Source: Haladaptatus paucihalophilus DX253 (GTDB taxonomy: Archaea > Halobacteriota > Halobacteria > Halobacteriales > Haladaptataceae). From it: a stretch of DNA of 64,000 bases. The stretch lies in contig NZ_AQXI01000001.1 of assembly GCF_000376445.1 (NCBI RefSeq), forward strand, positions 962,962 to 1,026,961, given 5' to 3'. Positions 35,989-44,784 of the stretch are shown here, piece after piece. Position numbers and translations under genes: made by a program. The notes beneath the pieces were generated by a model that worked only from the letters and a program-made list of their open reading frames with translations, was not told the DNA's origin and did no database searches. Numbering within the stretch: the first letter of the stretch is position 1; each line of letters begins with the position of its first letter.

Positions 35989-36924
35989 ATGGCGCAAGCA
36001 GAACAAACCACGTCGGACTCGGACGAAAACCTCGGTCCGTTCCGACGGTGGGCGAAAGGGTCGATACAGGACCCGGAGAGCACCTACCGAGGGTTGTTCT
36101 ACCTCGTCATGGTGTTCTTCCTGTTCACCACGCTGTTCCCGCTGTACTGGTTGCTCGTCCTCGCGCTGACGCCGAGCAATCAAATCTCCCAGATGGGACT
36201 GCTCCCGAACGGGTTCAATCCCGGTGCGTTCGTGGAGATATTCCAGCGGTTACCGTTCCACGTCTACATGTTCAACAGCTTCGTGCTCGCGCTGCTCACC
36301 ACCGCCATCGTGCTGGTGCTCGCGAGCCTCGCGGGCTACGTGTTCGGGCGACTCGACTTCCCCGGCCGTGGGCCGCTCATGTTGCTCATCCTCGCCATCT
36401 CGTACTTCCCACCGGCGGCGTTCCTCATCCCGCTGTTCCGGCTGTTCACGGGGAACATCGAGATACTCGGGCTGAGCACGCCGATGCTGTACAACACGCC
36501 GGGAGCGCTGTTGCTCCCGTTCAGCGCCCTGTTCATGCCGCTCTCGATATTCATCCTGACGACGTTCTACAGCCAGATTCCGGACGGGCTGGAGGACGCC
36601 GCGCGAATCGAGGGCACCACGCGACTGGGCGCGCTGTTCCGCGTCATCATCCCGCTGTCGGCTCCCGGCGTCGCCACCGCGGGCGTGCTAACGTTTATCA
36701 ACGTGTACAACGAGTTCTTCTTCTCGTACCTGATGACGGACGGGGAGGCACAACACTGGGCCCCCATCCTGTGGGGCATCCTTGGCTACCAAGGCCAGTA
36801 CGCATCGTTCTACAACCTCATGGCGGCGGCGAGCATCGTTGGCATCCTGCCCATCGCCATCCTCGTCGTCATCGCGCAGGAGAAAATCGTCAGCGGGCTC
36901 ACCTCTGGCGCACTGAAGGAGTGA
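35989..36924 (+). CDS. Carbohydrate ABC transporter permease 2 (MalG/UgpE type)
   Basis: A 311-residue permease with six TM helices. The start ATG follows the stop of permease 1 with no spacer. The EAA loop is IPDGLEDAARIEGTTRLGALFRVIIPLSAPGVAT. It is followed after 6 nt by the ATPase gene. As in other CUT1 transporters it would form a heterodimer with permease 1. Confidence 0.93.
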   Translation: MAQAEQTTSDSDENLGPFRRWAKGSIQDPESTYRGLFYLVMVFFLFTTLFPLYWLLVLALTPSNQISQMGLLPNGFNPGAFVEIFQRLPFHVYMFNSFVLALLTTAIVLVLASLAGYVFGRLDFPGRGPLMLLILAISYFPPAAFLIPLFRLFTGNIEILGLSTPMLYNTPGALLLPFSALFMPLSIFILTTFYSQIPDGLEDAARIEGTTRLGALFRVIIPLSAPGVATAGVLTFINVYNEFFFSYLMTDGEAQHWAPILWGILGYQGQYASFYNLMAAASIVGILPIAILVVIAQEKIVSGLTSGALKE

Positions 36925-36930
36925 TACACA

Positions 36931-38118
36931 ATGGGTGAAGTTAACCTCGAACACGTTTCGAAACGGTACGACGATGTAACGGCAGTCGACGACATGAATC
37001 TGAACATCAAGGACGGCGAGTTCGTCACGCTCGTCGGTCCGTCGGGTTGTGGGAAGTCCACGACGCTCGAAACCATCGCGGGCCTCACGATTCCGACAGA
37101 TGGGACGATTTCCATCGCTGACCGGGAGGTGACGACGCTCCCCCCGAAAGACCGCGGCATCGCGATGGTGTTCCAGAACATCGCGTTGTTCCCGCACATG
37201 GACGTGTACGACAACATCAGCTTCGGCCTTCGGCTCAGGAGCTTCGAGAAGGAGGAAGTGGACCGCCGGGTCGATCAGGCGGCCGAAATCGTCCAACTCG
37301 AAGGCATGCTGGACCGGATGCCGGACGAGATGTCCGGCGGTCAACGCCAGCGCGTCGCCATCGCTCGCGCCATCGTCCGCCAACCCGAGGTGTTCCTGAT
37401 GGACGAGCCGCTGGCGAACCTCGACGCGAAACTCCGCGTCCACATGCGCACCGAACTCCAGCGGCTCCACAAGGAGCTCGACGCGACCATCATCTACGTC
37501 ACGCACGACCAGGCGGAGGCGATGACGATGTCCGACCGCGTCGCGGTCATCAATCAAGGCGAACTGCAGCAGTTCGCGCCGCCGCTCACCTGCTACAACG
37601 AACCGACTAACCTGTTCGTCGCCGGATTCATCGGTTCGCCGAGCATGAACTTCGTGGAGGGGACGATAGACTCGAACGGACTCCAAACGGATGACTATCA
37701 CGTCGATTTCGAACCGGGCCACTTGAACGGGGTTGCCTCGGACGACCGGTTGACGCTCGGCGTCCGTCCGGAGGACGTGTATCTCGTCGAGGACGCCGAC
37801 GACGTGGCGAACCCGACGGACCCCATCCCCGCCCGGACGGACGTGCTCGAACCGATGGGCGACGAGATATTCGTCTACCTGCTCACGGGCGGCGTGAGTC
37901 CGGAGGATATCGACGCGGAGGCCGACGACTCCCACCAACTGCTGATGAGCGTCGACCCCGATAAGGACATCAACACCGACGAGGAGGTCGAAGTGATTCT
38001 CGACCGGGAACACCTTCACCTGTTCGACACGGAAAGCGGCGACGCCATCGCTCACGGATTGGAGTTCTCCTCGGTCGGAACCGAACCGACGGGCACCGAA
38101 GCGGAGGGGGACGACTGA
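36931..38118 (+). CDS. Carbohydrate ABC transporter ATPase (UgpC/MsmK/MalK type)
   Basis: A 395-residue ATPase. Walker A is GPSGCGKST near 39-47, the signature MSGGQRQRVAIARAI near 134-148, and Walker B VFLMDEP. The C-terminal TOBE regulatory part (from about 240) is full length (LGVRPEDVYLVEDADD, then FVYLLTGG). The gene sits between permease 2 and the small membrane protein. The family drives uptake of sugars, sugar alcohols or glycerophosphodiesters. Confidence 0.94.
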   Translation: MGEVNLEHVSKRYDDVTAVDDMNLNIKDGEFVTLVGPSGCGKSTTLETIAGLTIPTDGTISIADREVTTLPPKDRGIAMVFQNIALFPHMDVYDNISFGLRLRSFEKEEVDRRVDQAAEIVQLEGMLDRMPDEMSGGQRQRVAIARAIVRQPEVFLMDEPLANLDAKLRVHMRTELQRLHKELDATIIYVTHDQAEAMTMSDRVAVINQGELQQFAPPLTCYNEPTNLFVAGFIGSPSMNFVEGTIDSNGLQTDDYHVDFEPGHLNGVASDDRLTLGVRPEDVYLVEDADDVANPTDPIPARTDVLEPMGDEIFVYLLTGGVSPEDIDAEADDSHQLLMSVDPDKDINTDEEVEVILDREHLHLFDTESGDAIAHGLEFSSVGTEPTGTEAEGDD

Positions 38119-38119
38119 G

Positions 38120-38323
38120 ATGGTGACCGAACTCGGTTGGTACTATCTGGGAGCCGGGACGCTCCTGTTTTTCTTCTGGGCGTACGGCGTCGTGTCGTTC
38201 GGGCTCGACCTGAAGAACAAGATCATCCCCGGAATTCGGGGAATGATCGCCGAGCGCGAGGCCCAGAAGGCGGAGGAAGAACGTGAGCGCGAACGCGACG
38301 AGAAGAAACAGCAGTTGTACTAA
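38120..38323 (+). CDS. Tiny single-pass membrane protein with charged coiled-coil tail
   Basis: A 67-residue protein, one transmembrane helix (about 8-28: WYYLGAGTLLFFFWAYGVVSFG) then a charged helix (about 38-66) with alternating E, R and K. The ATG is one base after the ATPase stop, so it belongs to the ABC operon. Such small proteins are easily missed. Its place suggests an accessory of the transporter, e.g. stabilising the permease-ATPase complex, but I recognise no family. Codon use is normal. Confidence 0.75.
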   Translation: MVTELGWYYLGAGTLLFFFWAYGVVSFGLDLKNKIIPGIRGMIAEREAQKAEEERERERDEKKQQLY

Positions 38324-38430
38324 CGTGTTCCCGTTCGACCACCCGAGTTCAGTCCGGCCGCGGCAAATACTGCCATCCGACTTATCAGTCACGGCCGAGA
38401 GAGACGACGAAAGGAAAAGAATAACACCGT

Positions 38431-38442
38431 CTCACCGGTGAG
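38431..38442. promoter_or_regulatory. 12-bp perfect palindrome just before the Gfo/Idh/MocA gene
   Basis: CTCACCGGTGAG is a perfect palindrome ending 8 nt before the ATG at 38451. Its core CACCGGTG is found again at 39573-39580, upstream of the isomerase gene. It is placed where a repressor would block transcription or translation. A weak TATA-like GAAAAGAATAACA lies just before it (38414-38426). Confidence 0.45.
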
Positions 38443-38450
38443 CGGTAACT

Positions 38451-39524
38451 ATGAGTGCCAGTGAGCCGGTTCGAGTTGGGTTCGTCGGTCTCGGAAATAT
38501 TGGACATTATCACGCCGATAGAATCACTGATCTGCGCCACGAGATAGTCGGCGGTGTCGATATCAACCCCGACGCGCGCGCCCGATTCGCCGAGAAGTAC
38601 GACACCCGCTCGTTCGAGAGCTACGAGGAACTGTACGAGTCGGACATCGACGCCGTGATCGTCACGACGCCGAACAAATTCCACGAGGAGTACGCCATCT
38701 CCGCGCTCGATGCGGGTCTCGATGTCCTTCTCGAAAAGCCGCTCGCGCACACGTTGGAGAGCGCAGAGCGCATCGCGGAGGCGGCGCGGAACGCCGAGGG
38801 CTTCTGTATGGTCGGCTTCCACAACCGCTTCCGGAACCCGGTCGAGGTCATCAAGGGCTATCAGGACGAAGGCCGCTTCGGGAAGACGCGCCACGTCGAG
38901 GCGAACTACATCCGTCGGCGCGGCATCCCCGGCCGCGGCTCGTGGTTCACGAACCGTGACGTGGCCGGTGGCGGTGCCCTCATCGACATCGGCGTCCACG
39001 CCATCGACCTCGCGTTGCACCTCCACGACTTCCCGGACGTGAAGGAAGTCAGCGGCGAGGTTCGCTCGCAGTTCGGCGACCGCGACGACTACACCTACCT
39101 CGAAATGTGGGGTGACGACACCGACTCGGGCGCGTTCACCGTGGACGACTCCGTGACCGCGTTCATCCGCTGTGAAGGTGGCAAAACCATCTCGCTCGAA
39201 GTCGCGTGGGCCGCGAACCGCTCGTCGAGCGAGGAGTATTTCGTGCGAGGAACGGACGCGGGTGCGAGCTTCGACAAGCACGACGACTCGCTCACCATCT
39301 ACGAGACGAGCATGGTCGGTGCGGACCACTTCTCGGACTCGCACGTCAAGACGCGACAGGAGGACGCGCACAAGGCGGAACAGCGCGTCTTCTTCGAGGC
39401 GGTACGGGATGGCGTCGCGCCGAAGATGAACACCATCGAGCAGGCACTGACCGTCCAGCGCGTCATCGACGCCATCTACCGTTCCTCGCAGGACGAACAG
39501 GCCGTGCAGTTGTCACAGGAGTAG
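38451..39524 (+). CDS. Gfo/Idh/MocA-family sugar or inositol oxidoreductase
   Basis: A 357-residue NAD(P)-dependent dehydrogenase of sugars or cyclitols. The Rossmann motif is RVGFVGLGNIGHYHADRI at about 7-24. EKPLAHTLESAERIA carries the catalytic-region EKP. The segment ARHVEANYIRRRGIPGRGSWFTNRDVAGGGALIDIGVHAID has the DIGxHxxD motif. It follows the ABC operon at 127 bp, and its downstream neighbour is a TIM-barrel isomerase; together they suggest oxidation and isomerisation of the imported sugar. Confidence 0.93.
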   Translation: MSASEPVRVGFVGLGNIGHYHADRITDLRHEIVGGVDINPDARARFAEKYDTRSFESYEELYESDIDAVIVTTPNKFHEEYAISALDAGLDVLLEKPLAHTLESAERIAEAARNAEGFCMVGFHNRFRNPVEVIKGYQDEGRFGKTRHVEANYIRRRGIPGRGSWFTNRDVAGGGALIDIGVHAIDLALHLHDFPDVKEVSGEVRSQFGDRDDYTYLEMWGDDTDSGAFTVDDSVTAFIRCEGGKTISLEVAWAANRSSSEEYFVRGTDAGASFDKHDDSLTIYETSMVGADHFSDSHVKTRQEDAHKAEQRVFFEAVRDGVAPKMNTIEQALTVQRVIDAIYRSSQDEQAVQLSQE

Positions 39525-39589
39525 CGCGGTCGGGGTTCGACGGGATTCGTGGGGGCGGACTCGAACCCGGTGCACCGGTGGTGTAATCC

Positions 39590-39612
39590 ATCGCACCAAA
39601 ATTTTATTCCCG
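39590..39612 (+). promoter_or_regulatory. Core promoter of the sugar isomerase gene, motif shared with the ABC operon
   Basis: ATCGCACCAAA at 39590-39600 is followed by ATTTTATTCC, a BRE and TATA-like box. The motif ends 33 nt before the ATG at 39634, as in the ABC promoter (33491-33502). The two promoters probably respond to the same regulator. Confidence 0.6.
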
Positions 39613-39633
39613 AACGGAGTAATCGGTTCTATC

Positions 39634-40605
39634 ATGGACATCGGCGTTCACACACCACCACTGTACGGCGAATCGCTCGAAGACGCCCTCGCGTATCTTA
39701 ACGACATCGGCGTGGACGCCATCGAACCCGGCGTGGGTGGCTACCCCGGCGACACCCACCTCCCGCGGGACGAGTATCTGGACGACGAGGAGGCACAGGA
39801 CGAACTCCACGACCTGCTCGCCGAGTACGACATGCGAATCAGCGCGCTGGCGACGCACAACAACCCGCTGCACCCGGACGACGAGGAGGCGGAGGAAGCC
39901 GACACCGAACTCCGCGAAGCGATTCGGCTCGCCGACCAGTTGGACGTCGGCACCGTCACCTGTTTCTCCGGCCTGCCCGCGGGCGGCCCGAACGACGAGT
40001 ACCCGAACTGGATAACCGCACCGTGGCCCTCGGAACACGAGGAAGCGCTCGAATACCAGTGGGAGGACGTGGCGATTCCGTACTGGCAGGAACTGGAGGC
40101 GTTCGCCGACGACCACGACGTTGACCTCGCCATCGAGATGCACCCGAACATGCTCGTCCACGAACCCGCCGGGATGCTCGAACTCCGCAACGCGACGGGC
40201 GAGCGTGTCGGCGCGAACTTCGACCCGAGCCACCTCTACTGGCAAGGTATCGACGTGCCGGAAGCCATCCGCTTCCTCGGCGAACACGACGCCATCCACC
40301 ACTTCCACGCCAAGGACACGAAGGTCTACGAATCCCAAGCCCGCTACAAGGGCGTCCTCGACACGACGCCGTACACGGAGGAGGCCAACCGTTCGTGGCT
40401 GTTCCGCTCGGTGGGTTACGGTCACGGCGAGGGGCACTGGAAGGACATCGTGAGCGCCCTCCGCCTCGTGGACTACGACGGCGCGCTCTCCATCGAACAC
40501 GAGGACTCGCTCACCAGTTCGCGCGAAGGGTTGGAGAAAGCCGTCGAACTGCTCCAGCGGGCCGTCTTCCGAACCACGCCCGGCGAGGCGTACTGGGCGG
40601 AATAG
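39634..40605 (+). CDS. Sugar phosphate isomerase/epimerase (xylose isomerase-like TIM barrel)
   Basis: A 323-residue TIM-barrel protein of the AP_endonuc_2 group. Metal-site residues are all present: E in LAIEMHPNM, D and H in GANFDPSHLYW, H-x-K/D in IHHFHAKDTK, and E in SIEHEDS. The beginning DIGVHTPPLYGESLEDALAYLNDIGVDAIE fits the first barrel strand. The closest functional types are inosose isomerases and ketose epimerases. It follows the oxidoreductase gene with 109 bp between and probably has its own promoter. Confidence 0.92.
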   Translation: MDIGVHTPPLYGESLEDALAYLNDIGVDAIEPGVGGYPGDTHLPRDEYLDDEEAQDELHDLLAEYDMRISALATHNNPLHPDDEEAEEADTELREAIRLADQLDVGTVTCFSGLPAGGPNDEYPNWITAPWPSEHEEALEYQWEDVAIPYWQELEAFADDHDVDLAIEMHPNMLVHEPAGMLELRNATGERVGANFDPSHLYWQGIDVPEAIRFLGEHDAIHHFHAKDTKVYESQARYKGVLDTTPYTEEANRSWLFRSVGYGHGEGHWKDIVSALRLVDYDGALSIEHEDSLTSSREGLEKAVELLQRAVFRTTPGEAYWAE

Positions 40606-40606
40606 C

Positions 40607-41038
40607 TCAGAGGTCCGGGACGAGCGCCTCGGGATACAGCGTCTCGTCGCCTTCACCGAACGCATCCGCGGACTTCCAGACGCACGCTATTTCTTCGTCG
40701 AACTCGACCTCGTACCCCGTGAATTCGTCTCGCTCGTACGGCCACGACTCCACGATGTCAGCCTCGTAGACGCGCCACACTTCGTGGTGGCGTCGGCCGC
40801 CGGACGCGAACACTCCCTCGTAGGTTTCGAAGTGGGAGACGTTCGAGAGCGAGACGCCCAACTCCTCGTCGAACTCGCGGTGCAAGGCGTCCTCACTGTG
40901 CTCGCCGAACTCGACGCCGCCGCCCAACGGATAGTAAAACGGTGTGTCTCCGTCGGGGGGCGTCTCCCGAGCAACGAGGAGGTCGTCGTCGCGCCGGACG
41001 AGGCCGCGAGCGGAAACGCGGATTCGGTTTTCGGGCAT
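40607..41038 (-). CDS. Nudix hydrolase
   Basis: A 143-residue nucleoside diphosphate-linked hydrolase. The Nudix box is GGGVEFGEHSEDALHREFDEELGV with all acidic residues. The short C-terminus has a WPYERDEFTGYEVEFDEEIACVWKSADAF beta region. The substrate (an oxidised nucleotide, ADP-ribose or similar) cannot be predicted. It ends convergently next to the isomerase stop, 1 bp apart. Confidence 0.88.
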   Translation of the reverse strand: MPENRIRVSARGLVRRDDDLLVARETPPDGDTPFYYPLGGGVEFGEHSEDALHREFDEELGVSLSNVSHFETYEGVFASGGRRHHEVWRVYEADIVESWPYERDEFTGYEVEFDEEIACVWKSADAFGEGDETLYPEALVPDL

Positions 41039-41098
41039 CGGGTTCGTGAAGAGCCGGGAAGTGTGTGATAAGCGTGTCGAATCGGCGACGGAAGCGGT

Positions 41099-41347
41099 TC
41101 AGCGAACGATCCAACTCAGGTACCACGTCAACAGCGCGCCGACGACCAATCCGCCGACGGTTGCGGCGACGAGACCGAGGACGCTCGCGCCGCCGTGGAA
41201 TGCGATGAGGCCCCCCGACGCGCCGACGAGCAGGACGACCGCTATCTTCAGGCGAAGCATCGCGGCCGACCGCTCCTCCCGTGACATCGGACCGACCATT
41301 ATCGTCCCCTGCTCGTCCGGACGGAACGCGTCTCGTCGCCTGCGCAT
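41099..41347 (-). CDS. Small two-TM membrane protein
   Basis: An 82-residue protein: an N-terminal basic, Arg-rich segment, then two hydrophobic helices (about 33-53 and 57-78). No family is recognised. The start could instead be internal (MVGPMSREER at 17). It lies between a Nudix hydrolase and a membrane regulator. The predicted topology puts both termini in the cytoplasm. Confidence 0.6.
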   Translation of the reverse strand: MRRRRDAFRPDEQGTIMVGPMSREERSAAMLRLKIAVVLLVGASGGLIAFHGGASVLGLVAATVGGLVVGALLTWYLSWIVR

Positions 41348-41409
41348 ACTCCCCGCATGAGAGAGGAAGCGTGAGGCAGGTGCTTAAATCCCGGCGGGAC
41401 ACCGCGGAA

Positions 41410-42243
41410 TCACTGGCGGTAGCGCTCGACGACCTCGAAAAGCGTCTCGAACGCGGGCGGGGCGTCGTAGCGAACAGTCCCTGTCCGGTCGTCGTAGTCG
41501 ATGAGGTGAACGTCCCACAACTTCGGGAGCGTGACGTGTCGAAGGTTCGCTTCGAGCGACATCGACCGGAGTTCGTCGCCGGACGTCAACTCCTCGACCG
41601 TGAGCACGCCGTCGGGGGCGTCCATCGCCATTCGAAGCACGTACCGGCATCGACGGTCCGCCAACACGTCGAGCCAATCGTCCATCACGCCGGACGGAAC
41701 GTCGATGTCGTCGACGTCGGCCGTCGGTAACCGCGTGAGCGCCGAATCGGTCGGCTCCGTGCTCGGCAACTCCTCCGGGTCGGCAGAGGACGCGTCGGAT
41801 TCGTCCCGCGAGTCACCCGGGTCAGGGCGAAGGGGACCGACCAACCCGGCGATGCCGACGACCAATCCCAACAGAGCGCCGCTCGTCACCAAGGTCTGTG
41901 CGAGAAAATAGGGGTTTGCGATGTGCCACCCGGAGACTTTCGCCGTGACGATGACGCCCGCGGCGAAGATACCGAGCGCCACCATTCCTTTGAGGCATGA
42001 AACGTCCACCCGTCGGAGCGTGGTCGCATCGAGGTCGCTTCTCGTGAGCCGGTAGCCGACGAAAACCAGCATCGCCGAGAGCGTCATCTCGATGATGAAC
42101 TCCGGGAACCACACCGACTCCGCACGGAGAAAGAGGTCGATGATAACGACCATCGACAGCAGAAGACCGATGAGCGCGATCACTCGTCCGCCGGTTCTCG
42201 ATTCACCGTCGGTGACCGTGAGGTCGGGATGGGTCACACGCAT
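41410..42243 (-). CDS. Membrane-anchored DUF7344-type winged-helix protein
   Basis: A 277-residue protein with about four transmembrane helices in the first 135 residues (for example IALIGLLLSMVVIIDLFL and ALLGLVVGIAGLVGPL), an acidic Ser/Asp-rich linker, and a C-terminal winged helix of the DUF7344 type (WLDVLADRRCRYVLRMA, LRHVTLPKLWDVHLIDYD). DNA-binding domains tethered to the membrane are common in haloarchaea and could sense membrane state. The signal is unknown. The gene stands alone on its strand. Confidence 0.75.
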   Translation of the reverse strand: MRVTHPDLTVTDGESRTGGRVIALIGLLLSMVVIIDLFLRAESVWFPEFIIEMTLSAMLVFVGYRLTRSDLDATTLRRVDVSCLKGMVALGIFAAGVIVTAKVSGWHIANPYFLAQTLVTSGALLGLVVGIAGLVGPLRPDPGDSRDESDASSADPEELPSTEPTDSALTRLPTADVDDIDVPSGVMDDWLDVLADRRCRYVLRMAMDAPDGVLTVEELTSGDELRSMSLEANLRHVTLPKLWDVHLIDYDDRTGTVRYDAPPAFETLFEVVERYRQ

Positions 42244-42343
42244 CAGAAGGTCACTATCTCCATTACTCGCTCAGCGCTACTATCGGTTTCGCCACCGGTG
42301 AGTCTCCTGACCGGTTCATCGTCGGAGAGTAAATCGAGAAACG

Positions 42344-42907
42344 TTACTGGAATCCACGGCCGACTTCATCCTCGTCGATGAGGTCGTCCAACTCCTCGTT
42401 CAGCAACTTTTCCGACTCCTCGAACGTCTCCGCGAGGTCGGAAACGGCGTCGGGACGGTCGTAGCCGTCGAACTCCATCGGCCCGAACGCCGGGCTTTCG
42501 AGCGCCTCCATCACGTCGTCGAAGAGGTCCGCCCCCGACGTCGGCGCGTCGGCGTGCGCCTTGATGGTTTCCTCGACGCGCTTCGCGCGCGCTTCCATCT
42601 CGTTTTCGTCTGGGCGCTTCTCCTCGGAGTTCCGCACGGCGAATCGTCCGTCCCGGAAGTCCTTCTCGGGGAGGTAGCTCCCGATTTCGTCGTCGAGTTT
42701 TCGGGCGACGTGCGTGCCGACGCCTCGCACCTGATACGGGTTTTTCGCGTAGGTCTTCAGGTGGTAGAGACCGGCGTTCGGATGGCCGAGATACAGGTCC
42801 TCGCCGACGCCACCGGCTCGTTGTCCGCCGGCGGCCCGCCACCCCTCGGGGTCGACGCTCCGGTCAACGACGTCCTGCAAGATGTCCTGCCACTCTCGAA
42901 TCCGCAT
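42344..42907 (-). CDS. Conserved acidic haloarchaeal protein of unknown function
   Basis: A 187-residue protein starting MRIREWQDILQDVVDRS. The N-terminal half has GQRAGGVGEDLYLGHPNAGLYHLKTYAKNPYQVRGVGTHVARKL, which looks like a folded domain, and the second half is helical and acidic. The frame reaches upstream to 43003, but the extra part is basic and unlike the rest. No catalytic motif is recognised. It is divergent from the acyl-CoA dehydrogenase gene, about 150 bp apart. Confidence 0.75.
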   Translation of the reverse strand: MRIREWQDILQDVVDRSVDPEGWRAAGGQRAGGVGEDLYLGHPNAGLYHLKTYAKNPYQVRGVGTHVARKLDDEIGSYLPEKDFRDGRFAVRNSEEKRPDENEMEARAKRVEETIKAHADAPTSGADLFDDVMEALESPAFGPMEFDGYDRPDAVSDLAETFEESEKLLNEELDDLIDEDEVGRGFQ

Positions 42908-43059
42908 AGGTACACCGTGACACGCAGGAAGGATTAACGTGTCGCTTTTTCGTATCTGTACCCGTCCTGACGGCGATGTGCGTCGTTGTCGCGGTGCGAA
43001 CACGGCACGCGGACGGCGTGGAACGGGTACCTTTTTCCTCCGGCACTCGAAGAACCATC

Positions 43060-44184
43060 ATGAACCTTTCAGCGGAACAGCGAGCCATTCGGGACGTGGT
43101 TCGGGAGTTCGCCGTCGAGGAGATTCGACCGGTCGCGGCCGAATGCGACGAGAAACAGGAGTTCCCGGAGGACGTGTGGGACGGTCTCGCCGACCTCGAC
43201 ATGATGGGAATGACGGTTCCCGAGGAGTACGGCGGACTCGACGTGGACAAATTGACGTACAGCGTCGTCAACGAGGAGGTCGCCTACGGCACCCTGTCGG
43301 TTGCGACGGCGCTGTCGGTCCACTGTCTCGCAACCTCCTGTCTCGCGGAGTTCGGCAACGAGGAACAGAAAGAACGCTGGCTCCCCGACATGGCGAAGGG
43401 TCGGCCGGTCGGCGCGTTCGCGCTGTCGGAACCCGAAGCGGGGTCGAACCCGGCCGAGATGTCCACGGAAGCGCGCCGCGAGGGCGACGAGTACGTCATC
43501 AACGGCAAGAAGCAGTGGATAACGAACGGCAAGCGGGCCGACGTCATCGTCCTGTTCGCCAAGACGGACCGCGACGACCCGCGGAGCGTCACGCAGTTCG
43601 TCGTCCCGAAGGACGCGGGCGTCGAAGTCGGCAAGAAAGAAGAGAAACTCGGCCTGCGGGCGAGCGATACGACCAGCCTCATCTTCGACGACGTTCGGAT
43701 TCCCGCCGAGTATCGGTTGACGGAGGAAGGCAAAGGGCTGTCCGCGGCGTTCCACATCTTGACCGGCGGGCGCATCGGCATCGCCAGTCAGGCGGTCGGT
43801 CTCTCGCAAGCGGCGCTCGACCAGGCCGTGGAGTACGCACAGGACCGCGAGCAGTTCGACCGGCCAATCGCAGACATCCAGACCATCCGGCACAAACTCG
43901 CCGACATGCAGACGAAGTTGCAGGCGGGGCGACTGTTGACCCGCGATGCGGCCCGCCGTGCGGATAACGGCGAGGACCACGCAGCGGCCGCGAGCATGGC
44001 GAAGTACTTCGCCAGCGAGTCCGCCGTCGAAATCACGAACGAGGCGGTCCAGATTCACGGCGGCTACGGCTACACGACCGATTTCGACGTGGAGCGGTTC
44101 TACCGCGATTCGAAGATTACGACCATCTACGAGGGCACCTCGGAGATTCAGAAGAAGGTCATCGCCCGCGACCTCCTCGACTGA
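43060..44184 (+). CDS. Acyl-CoA dehydrogenase (second)
   Basis: A 374-residue acyl-CoA dehydrogenase with MNLSAEQRAIRDVVREFAVEEI, AFALSEPEAGSNPAEM, and QIHGGYGYTTDFDVERFYRDSKITTIYEGTSEIQ at the end, where the catalytic Glu of the YEG segment is present. The frame extends upstream to 42976 but lacks conserved sequence there; the ATG at 43060 gives the standard N-terminus. It resembles the enzyme at 7882 but is not a recent duplicate. It is not in an operon with other beta-oxidation genes. Confidence 0.93.
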   Translation: MNLSAEQRAIRDVVREFAVEEIRPVAAECDEKQEFPEDVWDGLADLDMMGMTVPEEYGGLDVDKLTYSVVNEEVAYGTLSVATALSVHCLATSCLAEFGNEEQKERWLPDMAKGRPVGAFALSEPEAGSNPAEMSTEARREGDEYVINGKKQWITNGKRADVIVLFAKTDRDDPRSVTQFVVPKDAGVEVGKKEEKLGLRASDTTSLIFDDVRIPAEYRLTEEGKGLSAAFHILTGGRIGIASQAVGLSQAALDQAVEYAQDREQFDRPIADIQTIRHKLADMQTKLQAGRLLTRDAARRADNGEDHAAAASMAKYFASESAVEITNEAVQIHGGYGYTTDFDVERFYRDSKITTIYEGTSEIQKKVIARDLLD

Positions 44185-44256
44185 GGCGAGACCGCCGGGA
44201 AACCGGGACCGTCGCCGACCGAAGTCCCTTTGCTCTCCCCTTCCCTACCGACGACC

Positions 44257-44775
44257 GTGATAGACGACGTTTCGGCGGTCGTGTACGACTTGGACGGGAC
44301 GCTCGTGAACCTCGTCGTCAACTGGAAACAGGTCGCGCGGGACGTCGCCGACGTCCTCTCCGACCACGGCGTCGACGCGAGCGGTGCGGACCTCTGGGCG
44401 ATGTTGGACTTGGCAGACGAGGCGAACGCCCGTGGGGCGGTCGAGTCGGTCATCGGCGACCACGAGTGTCTCGGCGCGCGGCGCTCGAAGCGACTGCCGC
44501 ACGCCGACGAACTGCTTCGACGCGACGTTCCGGTCGGCGTGTGTTCGCTGAATTGCGAGGCCTCCTGTCACGTCAGCCTCGAAACGCACGGACTCGCCGA
44601 TGCCGTCGATGCGGTCGTCGGCCGCGATTCCGTTCCGACGCGAAAGCCCGACCCGGAACCGCTTCGGGCGACGCTCCGGACGCTGGGAATCGACGGCCCG
44701 GCACTGTTTATCGGCGACTCTCCGCGTGACGAACTGACGGCAGAACGAGCGGGCGTCGCGTTCGAGTACGTGTAG
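44257..44775 (+). CDS. HAD-superfamily phosphatase (phosphoglycolate phosphatase-like)
   Basis: A 172-residue HAD hydrolase. All four motifs are present: VVYDLDGTLV, the VCSLNC segment (motif II Ser), K in TRKPDPEP, and FIGDSPRDELTA. The cap is small. GTG at 44257 is chosen as start, because the domain begins at once after it; a TTG at 44230 is the alternative. The substrate could be phosphoglycolate or another small phosphate ester. It is 9 nt from the convergent HTH-10 gene. Confidence 0.85.
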   Translation: MIDDVSAVVYDLDGTLVNLVVNWKQVARDVADVLSDHGVDASGADLWAMLDLADEANARGAVESVIGDHECLGARRSKRLPHADELLRRDVPVGVCSLNCEASCHVSLETHGLADAVDAVVGRDSVPTRKPDPEPLRATLRTLGIDGPALFIGDSPRDELTAERAGVAFEYV

Positions 44776-44784
44776 CGCTATCGG

